Origin: Comamonas testosteroni
GTDB taxonomy: Bacteria; Pseudomonadota; Gammaproteobacteria; Burkholderiales; Burkholderiaceae_C
DNA length: 64,000 nucleotides
Assembly (NCBI RefSeq): GCF_030505195.1
Contig: NZ_CP129672.1
Coordinates: 5,242,501 to 5,306,500, forward strand
Reading direction: 5' to 3'
Below, piece after piece: positions 1-9,217 of the stretch. How positions within the stretch are numbered: position 1 is the stretch's first letter; the number at the start of each line of letters is the position of its first letter. The notes below the pieces were generated by a model, which saw only the letters and a program-made list of their open reading frames with translations, did no database searches and was not told the origin of the DNA. The translations under genes were made by a program, and so were the position numbers.

Positions 1-1329
1 CTCACGGGCCGGGTGCGCCAGAACATCCCGCGCTTCACCATCTATCCCAGCAGCCACTATGTGACGCCGCGCGACAAGGTGCTGGCGGCCGTGGAGACCA
101 TCAAGCAAGAGCTGGCCGAGCGCCTCAAGCAACTGGTGGGCATGGGCAAGCTGGTGGAGGCGCAGCGCCTTGAGCAGCGCACGCGTTTCGATCTGGAAAT
201 GCTCAGCGAAGTGGGGCACTGCAAGGGCATCGAAAACTACACCCGCCATCTCTCGGCCTCCAAGCCCGGCGATCCGCCCAGCACGCTGACCGACTATCTG
301 CCGCGCGACTCCATCATGTTCCTGGACGAGAGCCATCAGATGATCGGCCAGCTCAACGCCATGTACAACGGCGACCGGGCGCGCAAGACCACGCTGGTGG
401 AATATGGCTTTCGCCTGCCGTCGGCGCTGGACAACCGTCCGCTCAAGTTCGAGGAGTTCGAGCAGCGCATGCGCCAGGTGGTCTTCGTCTCGGCCACGCC
501 CGCCGAATACGAAAAAACCCATGCCGGGCAGGTGGTCGAGCAGGTGGTGCGTCCCACGGGCCTGCTCGACCCCGAGATCGAAGTGCGTCCGGCCATTCAC
601 CAGGTCGACGATGTGCTGCAGGAAATCCGCCAGCGCGCTGAGCTGCAGGAGCGCGTGCTCATCACCACGCTGACCAAACGCATGGCCGAGCAACTGACCG
701 AATACCTGACCGACAACGGCGTGAAGGTGCGCTATCTGCACTCCGACGTGGATACGGTCGAGCGTGTGGAAATCATCCGCGACCTGCGTCTGGGCGCCTT
801 CGATGTGCTGGTCGGCATCAACCTGCTGCGCGAAGGCCTGGATATTCCCGAGGTCTCGCTGGTGGCGATTCTGGATGCCGACAAGGAAGGCTTTCTGCGT
901 GCCGAGCGCAGCCTGATCCAGACCATCGGCCGCGCGGCGCGCAACGTCAACGGCAAGGCGATCCTGTACGCGGACCGCATCACCGAGTCCATGAAGAAAG
1001 CCATCGGCGAAACCGAAAGACGCCGCGAAAAACAGATGGCTTTCAACGAAGCCAACGGAATCGTGCCCAAGCAGATTGTCAAGAGGGTGAAAGACCTGAT
1101 TGATGGCGTCTACAGCGAAAAGAGCGGCAAAGAGGCCGAACGCCTGCAAGAGCAGGCCCTACAACAGGCACGTGTCGAGGATATGTCGGAGAAAGACATT
1201 GCCAGGGAGATCAAGCGACTGGAGAAGCAAATGCTCGAGCACGCCAGGAACCTGGAATTCGAGCAGGCAGCGCGTGTGCGGGACCAGCTTTCGCTGCTCA
1301 AGCAGCAATTGTTCGGGGCGGCGCCGTAG
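1..1329 (+). CDS. uvrB: UvrABC excinuclease subunit B, C-terminal part (5' end outside window)
   Basis: This is the last ~442 residues of UvrB, the damage-verifying helicase-like subunit of nucleotide excision repair; the reading frame is open from base 1, so the gene starts upstream of the window. Visible are the DESH Walker B box (near base 325), the helicase motifs VFVSATP and [18 protein letters not shown], the [17 protein letters not shown] segment and the QTIGRAARN motif VI. The final ~40 residues are a UVR domain ([27 protein letters not shown]), the coiled-coil hairpin that contacts UvrC. A full UvrB is usually about 670-700 aa. The promoter, often SOS-controlled in other bacteria, is not in view. 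Confidence 0.97.
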   Translation, partial: LTGRVRQNIPRFTIYPSSHYVTPRDKVLAAVETIKQELAERLKQLVGMGKLVEAQRLEQRTRFDLEMLSEVGHCKGIENYTRHLSASKPGDPPSTLTDYLPRDSIMFLDESHQMIGQLNAMYNGDRARKTTLVEYGFRLPSALDNRPLKFEEFEQRMRQVVFVSATPAEYEKTHAGQVVEQVVRPTGLLDPEIEVRPAIHQVDDVLQEIRQRAELQERVLITTLTKRMAEQLTEYLTDNGVKVRYLHSDVDTVERVEIIRDLRLGAFDVLVGINLLREGLDIPEVSLVAILDADKEGFLRAERSLIQTIGRAARNVNGKAILYADRITESMKKAIGETERRREKQMAFNEANGIVPKQIVKRVKDLIDGVYSEKSGKEAERLQEQALQQARVEDMSEKDIAREIKRLEKQMLEHARNLEFEQAARVRDQLSLLKQQLFGAAP

Positions 1330-1379
1330 GCATATTTCTTCGCAACTCTCAGGGTTATTACGTGAGTGCATGCTGTTAC

Positions 1380-1410
1380 CCGACAAAATTGATGGGGAAT
1401 GTGATATACT
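1380..1410 (+). promoter_or_regulatory. possible promoter of the isc operon
   Basis: A TATACT hexamer (1405-1410) lies about 150 bases upstream of iscR, with a weak CCGACA -35-like hexamer 19 bases before it (1380-1385). The long leader would leave room for IscR autoregulation, as known for isc operons, but I could not match an IscR operator with confidence. The assignment rests on hexamer similarity only. Confidence 0.3.
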
Positions 1411-1557
1411 CGCGTCAAACACTCAACAACAAACTTCCCTCACAGAAGGGCTCTGAACCTAATCACAGGACGGAGTAAGGGCGGAGACTGTGCTCGTCTA
1501 GGTACTGTGACCAGACGGGCGTTTCTGTAACGAACAATCCTGACTGAAGGAGCTCGT

Positions 1558-2094
1558 ATGCGTCTTACGACCAAAGGCCGCTTTGCGGTCACCGCGATGA
1601 TCGACCTGGCACTGCGCCAGAACAATGGCCCTGTAACGCTGGCTGCCATCAGCCAGCGTCAGCAGATTTCGCTGTCCTATCTGGAACAGTTGTTTGGCAA
1701 GCTGCGTCGCCACGAACTGGTGGAATCCACCCGTGGCCCCGGCGGCGGCTACACCCTGGCCCGAAAGGCGACAGACATCACCGTGGCCGACATCATCGTC
1801 TCGGTGGATGAACCCATCGATGCGACCCAGTGCGGTGGCAAGGAAAACTGTCTGGGCGAAGCCGGCCGCTGCATGACCCATGAACTGTGGGCCGCACTGA
1901 ACCAGCGCATGGTGGAATTCCTGGACTCCGTCACTCTGCAAAAGCTGGTGGACGAGCAACTGGCCAAGGGCATCCAGATCGAGGACAAGCCCGTGGTCCG
2001 CCGCGCCATCTCCACAGCACCCGTGGTCAAGCCCATCCGTGTGAACGCACCGAACTCGGTGTTCGCCCTGGGTAACGCCTTCGCGAAATCCTGA
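1558..2094 (+). CDS. iscR: Fe-S cluster-sensing Rrf2-family regulator IscR
   Basis: A 178-residue Rrf2-family winged-helix regulator, first gene of the isc operon. The N-terminal MRLTTKGRFAVTAMIDLA and the LSYLEQLFGKLR recognition region are typical of IscR. The cluster-binding residues are present: Cys92, Cys98 and Cys105, plus His108 nearby, matching the 3-Cys/1-His [2Fe-2S] ligation known for E. coli IscR. It starts with ATG behind a clear ribosome site (GAAGGAG). In known systems the holo form represses the isc operon, so levels of Fe-S assembly proteins follow cellular demand. The C-terminal tail after residue ~140 is less conserved and probably disordered. Confidence 0.95.
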   Translation: MRLTTKGRFAVTAMIDLALRQNNGPVTLAAISQRQQISLSYLEQLFGKLRRHELVESTRGPGGGYTLARKATDITVADIIVSVDEPIDATQCGGKENCLGEAGRCMTHELWAALNQRMVEFLDSVTLQKLVDEQLAKGIQIEDKPVVRRAISTAPVVKPIRVNAPNSVFALGNAFAKS

Positions 2095-2267
2095 TCCGGG
2101 GCCGCTTGAGCAGTGCTCGGGCGGCAACCAGATCCGCATGAAGCCCGACTCCGATAGTCAGGGCCTGGATGCATGCATGGCTGTGCGGCATGTTTCTTCG
2201 CCCTGATGGCACCACAAGGTGCATCGATTCCTCACGATTTGTCAGCCAAAAACAAGACGAGCCAGTC

Positions 2268-3488
2268 ATGGACATGACCCCGCACTTTCCCATTTATCTC
2301 GACTACGGTGCAACCACTCCGGTGGATCCCCGCGTGGCGGACGCCATGATTCCCTGGCTGCGTGAACATTTTGGCAATGCCGCATCGCGCAGCCATGCCT
2401 GGGGCTGGGAAGCCGAAGAAGCCGTCGAGAAGGCCCGCAAGCAGGTGGCTGATCTGATCGGCGCCGACCCGCGCGAAATCGTCTGGACCAGCGGTGCAAC
2501 CGAGTCCGACAACTTGGCCATCAAGGGTGCAGCGCATTTCTACCAAGGCAAGGGCAAGCACCTGATCACCGTGAAGACCGAGCACAAGGCTGTGCTGGAC
2601 ACCATGCGTGAGCTGGAGCGCCAGGGCTTTGAAGTCAGCTATCTGGACGTGCAGGAAAATGGTCTGCTGGATATCGAGGTGTTCAAGGCGGCGATCCGCC
2701 CCGACACCATCCTCGCCAGCGTGATGGCCGTGAACAACGAGATCGGTGTGGTTCAGGACCTGAACACCATCGGCGCTCTGTGCCGCGAAAAGGGCATCAT
2801 CTTCCACGTCGACGCAGCTCAGGCTTCGGGCAAGATGGATCTGGACATGCAGACCATGCCCATCGACCTGATGAGCCTGGCTTCGCACAAGACCTACGGC
2901 CCCAAGGGCATCGGTGCGCTGTACGTGCGCCGCAAGCCGCGCGTGCGCCTGGAAGCTCAGATGCACGGCGGCGGTCATGAGCGCGGCATGCGTTCGGGCA
3001 CGCTGGCAACCCACCAGATCGTGGGCATGGGCGAGGCCTTCCGCATCGCCAAGGAAGAGATGGCCAAGGATATGGCGCACGCCCGTGCGCTGCGCCAGCG
3101 CCTGCTCGACGGTCTGAAGGATCTGGAGCAGGTGTTCGTGAACGGCGATATGGACAACGGTGTTCCCCATTACCTGAACATGAGCTTCAACTTCGTCGAA
3201 GGCGAGTCGCTGATCATGGGTATCAAGGGCCTGGCCGTGTCCTCGGGCTCCGCTTGCACATCCGCCAGCCTGGAGCCCAGCTATGTGCTGCGTGCCCTGG
3301 GTCGCAGCGACGAGCTGGCGCACAGCTCTTTGCGCATGACCTTTGGTCGCTTCACGACGGAAGAAGAAATTGACTACGCGATCAAGTCGATCCGCGAAAA
3401 CGTGCTGAAGCTGCGCGAGCTGAGCCCGCTGTGGGAGATGTACAAAGACGGCATCGACCTCAGCACTATTCAATGGGCTGCACACTAA
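2268..3488 (+). CDS. iscS: cysteine desulfurase IscS
   Basis: A 406-residue PLP-dependent cysteine desulfurase that takes sulfur from L-cysteine for Fe-S clusters and tRNA thiolation. The PLP lysine is in [12 protein letters not shown] (Lys208). The persulfide-carrying cysteine is in [12 protein letters not shown] (Cys330). Both match E. coli IscS Lys206/Cys328. The frame is open about 100 bases further upstream, but the ATG at 2268 ([18 protein letters not shown]) gives the normal family length, so the longer frame is not used. It lies second in the iscRSUA-hscBA-fdx order, with iscU 34 bases downstream. Confidence 0.97.
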   Translation: MDMTPHFPIYLDYGATTPVDPRVADAMIPWLREHFGNAASRSHAWGWEAEEAVEKARKQVADLIGADPREIVWTSGATESDNLAIKGAAHFYQGKGKHLITVKTEHKAVLDTMRELERQGFEVSYLDVQENGLLDIEVFKAAIRPDTILASVMAVNNEIGVVQDLNTIGALCREKGIIFHVDAAQASGKMDLDMQTMPIDLMSLASHKTYGPKGIGALYVRRKPRVRLEAQMHGGGHERGMRSGTLATHQIVGMGEAFRIAKEEMAKDMAHARALRQRLLDGLKDLEQVFVNGDMDNGVPHYLNMSFNFVEGESLIMGIKGLAVSSGSACTSASLEPSYVLRALGRSDELAHSSLRMTFGRFTTEEEIDYAIKSIRENVLKLRELSPLWEMYKDGIDLSTIQWAAH

Positions 3489-3522
3489 GCACAGATTACA
3501 AAGAGTTCAAGAGGTAGACACC

Positions 3523-3918
3523 ATGGCTTACTCCGAAAAAGTGGTTGACCACTACGAAAACCCCCGCAACGTTGGCTCGTTCGACAAGAGCGATGACTCC
3601 GTGGGCACGGGTATGGTGGGTGCGCCCGCCTGTGGCGACGTGATGAAGCTGCAGATCAAGGTCAATCCCGCCACCGGCGTGATCGAAGATGCACGCTTCA
3701 AGACCTATGGCTGCGGCTCTGCCATCGCCTCGTCTTCGCTGGTGACCGAATGGGTCAAGGGCAAGACGCTGGACGAGGCTGCGGCCCTGAAGAACAGCCA
3801 GATCGCTGAAGAGCTGGCGCTGCCGCCGGTCAAGGTTCACTGCTCCATCCTGGCTGAAGACGCCATCAAGGCTGCTGTGAACGACTACCGCGCAAAGCGC
3901 ACGGCAACGGAAGCCTAA
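3523..3918 (+). CDS. iscU: Fe-S cluster assembly scaffold IscU
   Basis: A 131-residue scaffold on which the [2Fe-2S] cluster is built before hand-over. The three conserved cysteines are Cys37 (GAPACGD), Cys64 (YGCGSA) and Cys107 ([11 protein letters not shown]). The LPPVK motif at residues 100-104, recognised by the HscA chaperone, is intact. All hallmarks of a catalytically competent IscU are present, and the length is normal. iscA starts only 4 bases after its stop, which suggests joint translation. Confidence 0.97.
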   Translation: MAYSEKVVDHYENPRNVGSFDKSDDSVGTGMVGAPACGDVMKLQIKVNPATGVIEDARFKTYGCGSAIASSSLVTEWVKGKTLDEAAALKNSQIAEELALPPVKVHCSILAEDAIKAAVNDYRAKRTATEA

Positions 3919-3922
3919 GGCC

Positions 3923-4246
3923 ATGGCCATTTCAATGACCGAGGCGGCTGCCCGTCATGTGAACCGCTATCTTTCACGTCGCGGCAAGGGCATTGGCGTG
4001 CGCCTCGGCGTGAAAACCACCGGCTGCTCCGGTCTGGCTTACAAGCTGGAGTATGTGGACGAGGTCCAGCCCGATGACGTGGTGTTTGAAGACCATGGCA
4101 TCAAGGTGCTGATCGACCCCAAGAGCCTGGCCTATATCGACGGCACGGAACTGGACTTTGTCCGCGAAGGCCTGAACGAAGGCTTCAAGTTCCACAACCC
4201 CAACGAGCGTGATCGCTGCGGTTGTGGTGAGAGCTTTAGAATCTGA
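3923..4246 (+). CDS. iscA: A-type Fe-S carrier protein IscA
   Basis: A 107-residue A-type carrier (HesB/IscA fold) that passes clusters or iron to targets. The conserved cysteines are Cys35 (TTGCSGLAY) and the C-terminal pair Cys99/Cys101 (RCGCGESF). The stop codon is followed two bases later by a structured repeat (4249-4328) and then by an intrinsic terminator before hscB, so the first four isc genes form a unit that can be expressed apart from the chaperone genes. Confidence 0.95.
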   Translation: MAISMTEAAARHVNRYLSRRGKGIGVRLGVKTTGCSGLAYKLEYVDEVQPDDVVFEDHGIKVLIDPKSLAYIDGTELDFVREGLNEGFKFHNPNERDRCGCGESFRI

Positions 4247-4328
4247 CTCCCCCTGAGCCGCTTTGCGGCTTCCCCCAGAGGGGGACGACACCTTCGCCGC
4301 AAGGCGGCTTTTGCTCGGTGTCTCTGGC
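4247..4328 (+). repeat. structured repeat element, copy 1 of 3
   Basis: This element begins CCCCCTGAG directly behind iscA. Its hairpins are GCCGC/GCGGC with a TTT loop (4257-4269), CCCCC/GGGGG with an AGA loop (4272-4284), and an outer stem GACACC (4287-4292) with GGTGTC (4317-4322). The outer stem encloses an inner GCCGC/GCGGC hairpin (4296-4308). Two further copies lie behind fdx (7227) and behind the oxidoreductase gene ending at 39975. In the first stem and the outer stem the bases differ between copies but the pairing is kept. All three copies follow the stop codon of the upstream gene in the same orientation. Confidence 0.85.
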
Positions 4329-4363
4329 CTCTTGGTCAGCTCCCTGGTTTTGAGTAAAGGAAG

Positions 4364-4393
4364 CCGCCTCAGCTTTGCTGCAGGCGGTTTTTT
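4364..4393 (+). terminator. intrinsic terminator between iscA and hscB
   Basis: CCGCCT pairs with AGGCGG, extended by CAGC/GCTG around a TTT loop, and is followed by six T residues (4388-4393). It sits 7 bases before the hscB start codon, so it would either end transcripts of iscRSUA or act as an attenuator that lowers hscBA-fdx expression. Confidence 0.75.
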
Positions 4394-4399
4394 AATGCC

Positions 4400-4918
4400 A
4401 TGAATCTGCAATCTGACGACTTTGAATTGTTTGGCCTGCCGCGGCAGTTTGCGCAGGAGCGCAGCCAGATCGATGCACGCTGGAAAGAGCTGCAGCGCGA
4501 AGCGCACCCCGACCGTTTTGCCGCTCAGGGCGCTGCCGCGCAGCGCGTGGCCATGCAATGGTCGGTACGCATCAACGAGGCCTATCAGCGTCTGAAGGAT
4601 CCGCTCAAGCGCGCCGCCTATCTCTGCGAGCTGGCAGGTGCGCCGGTGCGCGCCGAAGACAATACGGCCATGCCTGCGGCATTCCTGATGCAGCAGATGG
4701 AGTGGCGCGAAGCGCTGGAGGATGCAGCCAGCGAGCAGGAACTCGATGCCCTGGAGGCCGAGATGCTGGCCGCCAAGAAGCAGATGCTTGGCGAATGCGC
4801 GCGCCTGCTTGACGAGGCTGGCGATGCCGCAGCTGCCGTGCAGCAGGTGAGAGCCCTCATGTTTGTTGCGCGATTTGCGCAAGATGTGGATCGCCGTCGC
4901 GATCAACTGGGACAATAA
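4400..4918 (+). CDS. hscB: Fe-S assembly J-domain co-chaperone HscB
   Basis: A 172-residue DnaJ-like protein that delivers IscU to HscA and stimulates its ATPase. The J-domain covers roughly residues 8-75 with the HPD motif at residues 36-38 (REAHPDRF). The rest is a C-terminal helical domain that binds IscU in known homologues. The ATG at 4400 lies directly behind an intrinsic terminator, and no strong Shine-Dalgarno sequence is visible, so expression may be modest or may come from readthrough. Confidence 0.95.
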   Translation: MNLQSDDFELFGLPRQFAQERSQIDARWKELQREAHPDRFAAQGAAAQRVAMQWSVRINEAYQRLKDPLKRAAYLCELAGAPVRAEDNTAMPAAFLMQQMEWREALEDAASEQELDALEAEMLAAKKQMLGECARLLDEAGDAAAAVQQVRALMFVARFAQDVDRRRDQLGQ

Positions 4919-5012
4919 GACCCAGAGCAACGCTTTGCGCCCTTGGTGCTTGGCGTATCCATCTTGAGCGGGCCAGCCACGCTGGCCTCAGACGTTTCAA
5001 AAGAAGAATTTC

Positions 5013-6872
5013 ATGGCGCTTTTGCAGATTTCCGAGCCCGGCCAATCCCCCGACCCCCATCAGCGACGCATTGCCGTGGGTATCGACCTGGGCACCACGC
5101 ACTCTCTGGTCGCCGCCGTGCGCAATGGCGTGGCCGAATGCCTGCCTGACGATCAGGGGCGTGTGCTGCTGCCTTCGGTAGTGCGCTACATGGAAATGGG
5201 CCGCCGCCAGATTGGCTTCGATGCCAAGGCTGCGCAGGCTCAGGACGCCGTCAACACCATCAGCTCGGCCAAGCGCTTCATGGGGCGCAGCCTGGCCGAT
5301 ATCGAGTCGCCCGAAAAGCTGCCTTATCGCTTCGGTGCCGGGGACAGCAGCGTGATCTCCATCGAGACCGTGGACGGTGCCAAGACGCCCGTGGAAATCA
5401 GCGCCGAAATTCTGGCGACCCTGCGTTTTCGCGCCGAAGACACGTTTGACGACGAGCTCTATGGCGCCGTCATTACCGTGCCCGCGTATTTTGACGATGC
5501 CCAGCGCCAGGCCACCAAGGATGCGGCCAAGCTGGCCGGTATCAATTTGCTTCGCCTGATCAACGAACCCACGGCGGCAGCCATTGCCTATGGCCTGGAC
5601 AATGCGGCAGAGGGCGTCTACGCCGTCTACGATCTGGGCGGCGGCACCTTCGATATCTCGGTGCTGCGTCTTTCACAGGGCGTGTTCGAAGTGATCGCAA
5701 CCGGCGGCGACTCGGCCCTGGGCGGCGACGACTACGATGACGCGCTGGCGGCCTGGGTGGCAGAAAGGACCGGCACGCAGCTGGAGTCGGCGGCAGACAA
5801 GACCGCCTGGCGTATTGCCGCGCGCAATTGCAAGCAGGCCCTGACTGAATCAGAAGTTGTAGCGTTTACCGCTGATGTTTCCTCGGGTTCAGTGTCTTTT
5901 GATGTCAAGCGTGAGGATTTCATTGCGCTGACTGCTCACTTAACCAGTAAGAGCCTTGCGGCCGTGCGCCGCGCGCTCAAGGATGCAGACCTGAGCCGCG
6001 ATGAGGTGCAGGGCGTGGTCATGGTTGGCGGCTCCACCCGCATGCCTCAGATTCGCCAGGCTGTGGCCGACTTCTTCGGCAGCGAGCCGCTGACCAATCT
6101 CAATCCTGACGAAGTGGTGGCGCTGGGCGCTGCCATTCAGGCCAATCAGCTGGCCGGCAACAATACTGCCGGCGATTTGCTGCTGCTGGATGTGATCCCG
6201 CTGTCGCTGGGCGTGGAAACCATGGGCGGCCTGTCCGAGCGCATCATCACGCGCAACGAGACCATTCCCACGGCCCGCGCACAGGACTTCACGACCTACA
6301 AGGATGGCCAGACTGCTTTGGCCATTCACGTGGTGCAAGGCGAGCGTGACCTGGTGGCGGACTGCCGCAGCCTGGCGCGTTTCGAGCTGCGCGGCATTCC
6401 GCCCATGGCCGCTGGTGCGGCGCGCATCCGCGTGACCTTCACGGTCGACGCTGACGGTCTGCTGTCCGTCAGTGCCAAGGAGCAGACCAGCGGCGTCGAA
6501 GCGCATATCAACGTCAAGCCTTCGTACGGTCTTTCCGACGACCAGATCGCCCAGATGCTGCAGGACGGCTTTGCCACGGCACAGGAAGACATGAAGGCCC
6601 GCGCCCTGGTCGAGGCCCGCGTGGATGCCGATCGCATGCTGCTGGCCACACAGAGCGCGCTGGACGTGGATGGCGATGTGCTCAGCGCCGAGCAGCGCGA
6701 CAGCATCGACGGCCTGATGGCAGCGTTGCGCGCGGCCGTCGCCAGCGATGATCCTGCCGTCGTGGAAGGCGCAACGCAGGCCCTGGCCAAGGGAACCGAG
6801 TCGTTTGCGGCCGAACGCATGAATCGCAGCATCCAGCAGGCGCTGGCCGGCAAGAGTGTCAACACCATTTAA
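5013..6872 (+). CDS. hscA: Fe-S assembly Hsp70 chaperone HscA
   Basis: A 619-residue specialised Hsp70 that acts on IscU through its LPPVK motif to promote cluster transfer. The nucleotide-binding domain shows [12 protein letters not shown] near residue 24, the [11 protein letters not shown] phosphate-2 motif and the MVGGSTRMP adenosine motif. A substrate-binding beta domain follows ([25 protein letters not shown]) and then a helical lid. Length and context are those of HscA rather than DnaK. It starts at an ATG 94 bases after hscB and is followed 15 bases later by fdx. Confidence 0.96.
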   Translation: MALLQISEPGQSPDPHQRRIAVGIDLGTTHSLVAAVRNGVAECLPDDQGRVLLPSVVRYMEMGRRQIGFDAKAAQAQDAVNTISSAKRFMGRSLADIESPEKLPYRFGAGDSSVISIETVDGAKTPVEISAEILATLRFRAEDTFDDELYGAVITVPAYFDDAQRQATKDAAKLAGINLLRLINEPTAAAIAYGLDNAAEGVYAVYDLGGGTFDISVLRLSQGVFEVIATGGDSALGGDDYDDALAAWVAERTGTQLESAADKTAWRIAARNCKQALTESEVVAFTADVSSGSVSFDVKREDFIALTAHLTSKSLAAVRRALKDADLSRDEVQGVVMVGGSTRMPQIRQAVADFFGSEPLTNLNPDEVVALGAAIQANQLAGNNTAGDLLLLDVIPLSLGVETMGGLSERIITRNETIPTARAQDFTTYKDGQTALAIHVVQGERDLVADCRSLARFELRGIPPMAAGAARIRVTFTVDADGLLSVSAKEQTSGVEAHINVKPSYGLSDDQIAQMLQDGFATAQEDMKARALVEARVDADRMLLATQSALDVDGDVLSAEQRDSIDGLMAALRAAVASDDPAVVEGATQALAKGTESFAAERMNRSIQQALAGKSVNTI

Positions 6873-6887
6873 TTCATAAACAGAACA

Positions 6888-7226
6888 ATGCCCATCATCA
6901 AAATTCTTCCTCACGCCGAGTACTGCCCCAACGGAACAGAAATCGAAGCTCCCGTCGGCACTTCGATCTGCGAAGCCATGCTGGACAACGGCATCAATAT
7001 CGAGCATGCCTGCGACATGAGCTGCGCCTGCACGACCTGTCATGTCATCGTCAAGGAGGGCTTCAACTCCCTGAACGAGGCCGAGGAAGAGGAAGAAGAC
7101 CTGCTGGACAAGGCCTGGGGCCTGCAGCCTCAGTCGCGCCTGTCCTGCCAGGCCATTCTGGCGCGCGAGAATGTGACGGTGGAGATCCCCAAGTACTCCA
7201 TCAATCACGCCAAGGAAAATCACTGA
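6888..7226 (+). CDS. fdx: ISC-type [2Fe-2S] ferredoxin
   Basis: A 112-residue adrenodoxin-like [2Fe-2S] ferredoxin that supplies electrons for cluster assembly. The ligand pattern is Cys42, Cys48, Cys51 (in ACDMSCACTTCHV) and Cys87 (SRLSCQA), identical in spacing to E. coli Fdx. A run of acidic residues (EAEEEEEDLLD) forms the usual docking face. It is the last isc gene; I see no iscX after it. The stop codon runs directly into a structured repeat copy. Confidence 0.96.
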   Translation: MPIIKILPHAEYCPNGTEIEAPVGTSICEAMLDNGINIEHACDMSCACTTCHVIVKEGFNSLNEAEEEEEDLLDKAWGLQPQSRLSCQAILARENVTVEIPKYSINHAKENH

Positions 7227-7316
7227 CCCCCTGAGCGGCTTTGCCGCTTCCCCCTCTCTCTTCGGGAGGGGGACGACAGCCTCGCTGCGCGGCGGCGCTT
7301 GCTTGCTGTCTCTGGT
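7227..7316 (+). repeat. structured repeat element, copy 2 of 3
   Basis: This copy starts at the fdx stop codon with CCCCCTGAG. Its stems are AGCGGC/GCCGCT with a TTT loop (7234-7248), CCCCCTC/GAGGGGG (7250-7272) and an outer stem GACAGC (7275-7280) with GCTGTC (7305-7310). An inner GCTGC/GCGGC pair lies inside the outer stem. Compared with copy 1 the outer stem has changed on both sides and still pairs, and the first stem has swapped strands. Confidence 0.85.
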
Positions 7317-7380
7317 GTGGTCGACGCCAGCTTTTGAAAATAGGGCGATGTGAGCGCCACAGCTAACGGAGAGAAATTGA

Positions 7381-8112
7381 ATGTCGCGCCAAATTGTTCT
7401 GGATACAGAAACCACCGGTCTGTCGGCCATTGATGGCGATCGCCTGATCGAGCTGGGCTGCGTGGAGCTGGTAAACCGAAAGCTCACCGGCAACAATCTG
7501 CATCTGTACTTCAATGCGGGTCGCGACAGCCACCCAGATGCCCTGCGCGTGCACGGCATCACGACCGAGTTCCTCAAGGACAAGCCGCGCTTTGAGGAAA
7601 AGATCGACGAGATCTGGGAGTATCTGCAAGGCGCAGAACTCATCATCCACAATGCACCGTTCGACCTGGGCTTTCTGAACAACGAGCTCAAGCTGGCCAA
7701 GCGTCCGCCGCTCAAGCAGTGCGTGGGGGGCGTCATTGACACTCTGGTCATGGCCAAGGAGATGTATCCGGGCAAGCGCAACTCGCTGGACTCGCTGTGT
7801 GATCGTCTGGGTGTCGACAACTCCAACCGTACGCTGCACGGCGCCTTGCTCGATGCGGAGCTGCTGGCGGATGTCTATATCAATCTGACGCGCGGGCAAG
7901 ATGCCTTGCTCATGACAGAGGAGCCTGCAGATGCCCCGGCGGCCGGGACGATGATTGTTGCCTCGGTGGACCTGAGCAGCTTCAAGCTGCCGGTGCTGCG
8001 TGCCAACGAGCAGGAGCAGGCGGCCCACGATGAGGTGCTCAAGCAGATGGATAAATCCAGCGGTGGCAAGACCGCTTGGCGAAACTTTGAAAATGTGAGC
8101 GCCAATCCCTGA
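7381..8112 (+). CDS. dnaQ: DNA polymerase III epsilon subunit (3'-5' proofreading exonuclease)
   Basis: A 243-residue DnaQ, the proofreading subunit of the replicative polymerase. The DEDDh exonuclease residues are visible: Asp8 and Glu10 (LDTETTG), Asp95 (HNAPFDLGF), and His153 with Asp158 (HGALLDAEL). Residues after ~185 form the linker and the C-terminal segment that binds the polymerase alpha subunit. The ATG at 7381 follows a GGAGAG ribosome site. The gene ends 16 bases before tRNA-Val, and readthrough into the tRNA is possible. Confidence 0.95.
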   Translation: MSRQIVLDTETTGLSAIDGDRLIELGCVELVNRKLTGNNLHLYFNAGRDSHPDALRVHGITTEFLKDKPRFEEKIDEIWEYLQGAELIIHNAPFDLGFLNNELKLAKRPPLKQCVGGVIDTLVMAKEMYPGKRNSLDSLCDRLGVDNSNRTLHGALLDAELLADVYINLTRGQDALLMTEEPADAPAAGTMIVASVDLSSFKLPVLRANEQEQAAHDEVLKQMDKSSGGKTAWRNFENVSANP

Positions 8113-8128
8113 TACAATAACGCTTATC

Positions 8129-8203
8129 GGGTGATTAGCTCAGCGGTAGAGCACTGCCTTCACACGGCAGGGGTCACATGTTCGATCCATGTATCACCCA
8201 CCA
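8129..8203 (+). tRNA. tRNA-Val (anticodon CAC)
   Basis: A 75-base tRNA with the CCA end encoded (8201-8203). The acceptor stem GGGTGAT (8129-8135) pairs with ATCACCC (8193-8199). The anticodon stem CTGCC/GGCAG encloses the loop TTCACAC with anticodon CAC at 8161-8163, which reads GTG (valine). The T-loop is TTCGATC between CATG and CATG-complementary arms. An intrinsic terminator follows. Confidence 0.96.
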
Positions 8204-8210
8204 GATATCA

Positions 8211-8245
8211 AACCCTCTTGAGTCAATGATTCAAGAGGGTTTTTT
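8211..8245 (+). terminator. intrinsic terminator after tRNA-Val
   Basis: AACCCTCTTGA pairs with TCAAGAGGGTT around a short loop and runs into T residues (to 8245). It ends the dnaQ/tRNA-Val transcript. The next genes are on the minus strand and converge on it from about 180 bases away. Confidence 0.85.
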
Positions 8246-8420
8246 GGTTTTGGGAATGCGTATCGCATTCGTCCCGTTGATGCATGCCGAGCTGCTCCAG
8301 ACCTGCGGTGTTCGGACTCGCGCCCGAGCCGTTGGGATCGGGCGGGCGCCGTGTGCTCAAAAGCATGGCTGCGTGGCAGAGCGCCTGCTCGGCATCGGCA
8401 GCGTGCGCAGGGCCAGGCCG

Positions 8421-9212
8421 TCAGTTGCCGGTGATGCGGCGCACGGCCGCGAAATACCAGGCATCGGGCAGGCAGCGCAGCAGACGCATCCAGCGTGTGA
8501 AGCGACGTGGAAAATTCATCTCGAAGCGTCCCTGGGCCCAGCCTTGCAGCATATGCTGGGCAGCCTCGTCGGCGTCGATCAGGGCCGGCATGCTGAAGCG
8601 GTTCTGCGCTGTCAGCGGCGTATCGACAAAGCCGGGGTTGATGATGGATACACCCAGGCCCCGGTCGTGCAGGTCCAGATAGAGGTTCTCGGCGAGGTTG
8701 TTGAGTGCCGCCTTGGTCGGGCCGTAGGCCAGGGACATCGGCAGCCCGCGATAGCCGGCCACCGAACCGACCAGTGCCAGATGGCCTTGCCCGGCGGCCA
8801 GCAGCATCGGAAGCACGGCATCGAGCAAATGCAGGGCGCCGCCATAGTTCACGGCCAGGTGTTGCTGCATCTCGGACAGCTCGAACTCCGTGGCGCGCTG
8901 GGGCTTGTAGCGGCCTGCACAATAGAGAATCAGGTCGGGAGCCTTGCCGCAATGAACTTGCACCGCCCGGGCTGCTGCAGTCAGGGCTGCAGCGTCGGTC
9001 ACGTCCAGCGGCAGGGCCAGACAGCCGTCGTGGCTGCGCACGAAATCCTGCAAGGCGTCGCCTTGGCGCGCAGAAACGATCACTCGGGCTCCTTGTTTGT
9101 GCAGTGCGTCGGCCGTGGCGTGGCCTATCCCCGACGAGGCTCCCAGAATCCAGGCCGAGCGACCCTGCCAGTCGCGCAGTGGAGGGTTCAGCCGTGCACA
9201 GAGCAGCGACAT
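8421..9212 (-). CDS. short-chain dehydrogenase/reductase (last gene of the lipid operon)
   Basis: A 263-residue classical SDR. The dinucleotide-binding motif GASSGIG is near residue 30 and the catalytic YxxxK is in AYGPTKAALNN, with the upstream serine in LVGSVAGY. The substrate is unknown. The start was set by the ribosome site: AAGGAG at 9226-9221 is eight bases from the ATG at 9212, while two further starts at 9221 (GTG) and 9218 (ATG) overlap or crowd that site. It is the last of seven minus-strand genes that begin with the flavin oxidoreductase at 15027, and similar SDR genes accompany Cfa-like and DUF3833 genes in other proteobacteria. Confidence 0.88.
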   Translation of the reverse strand: MSLLCARLNPPLRDWQGRSAWILGASSGIGHATADALHKQGARVIVSARQGDALQDFVRSHDGCLALPLDVTDAAALTAAARAVQVHCGKAPDLILYCAGRYKPQRATEFELSEMQQHLAVNYGGALHLLDAVLPMLLAAGQGHLALVGSVAGYRGLPMSLAYGPTKAALNNLAENLYLDLHDRGLGVSIINPGFVDTPLTAQNRFSMPALIDADEAAQHMLQGWAQGRFEMNFPRRFTRWMRLLRCLPDAWYFAAVRRITGN

Positions 9213-9217
9213 GATCA

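Noticed and set aside
5940..7826. A 628-codon minus-strand frame opposite hscA and fdx
   Set aside because: Antisense to recognised isc genes, without family features.
8129..8245. tRNA-Val as a possible integration site of a genomic island
   Set aside because: No integrase, no direct repeat of the tRNA 3' end and no change of base composition were seen nearby; the tRNA is followed by its own terminator.
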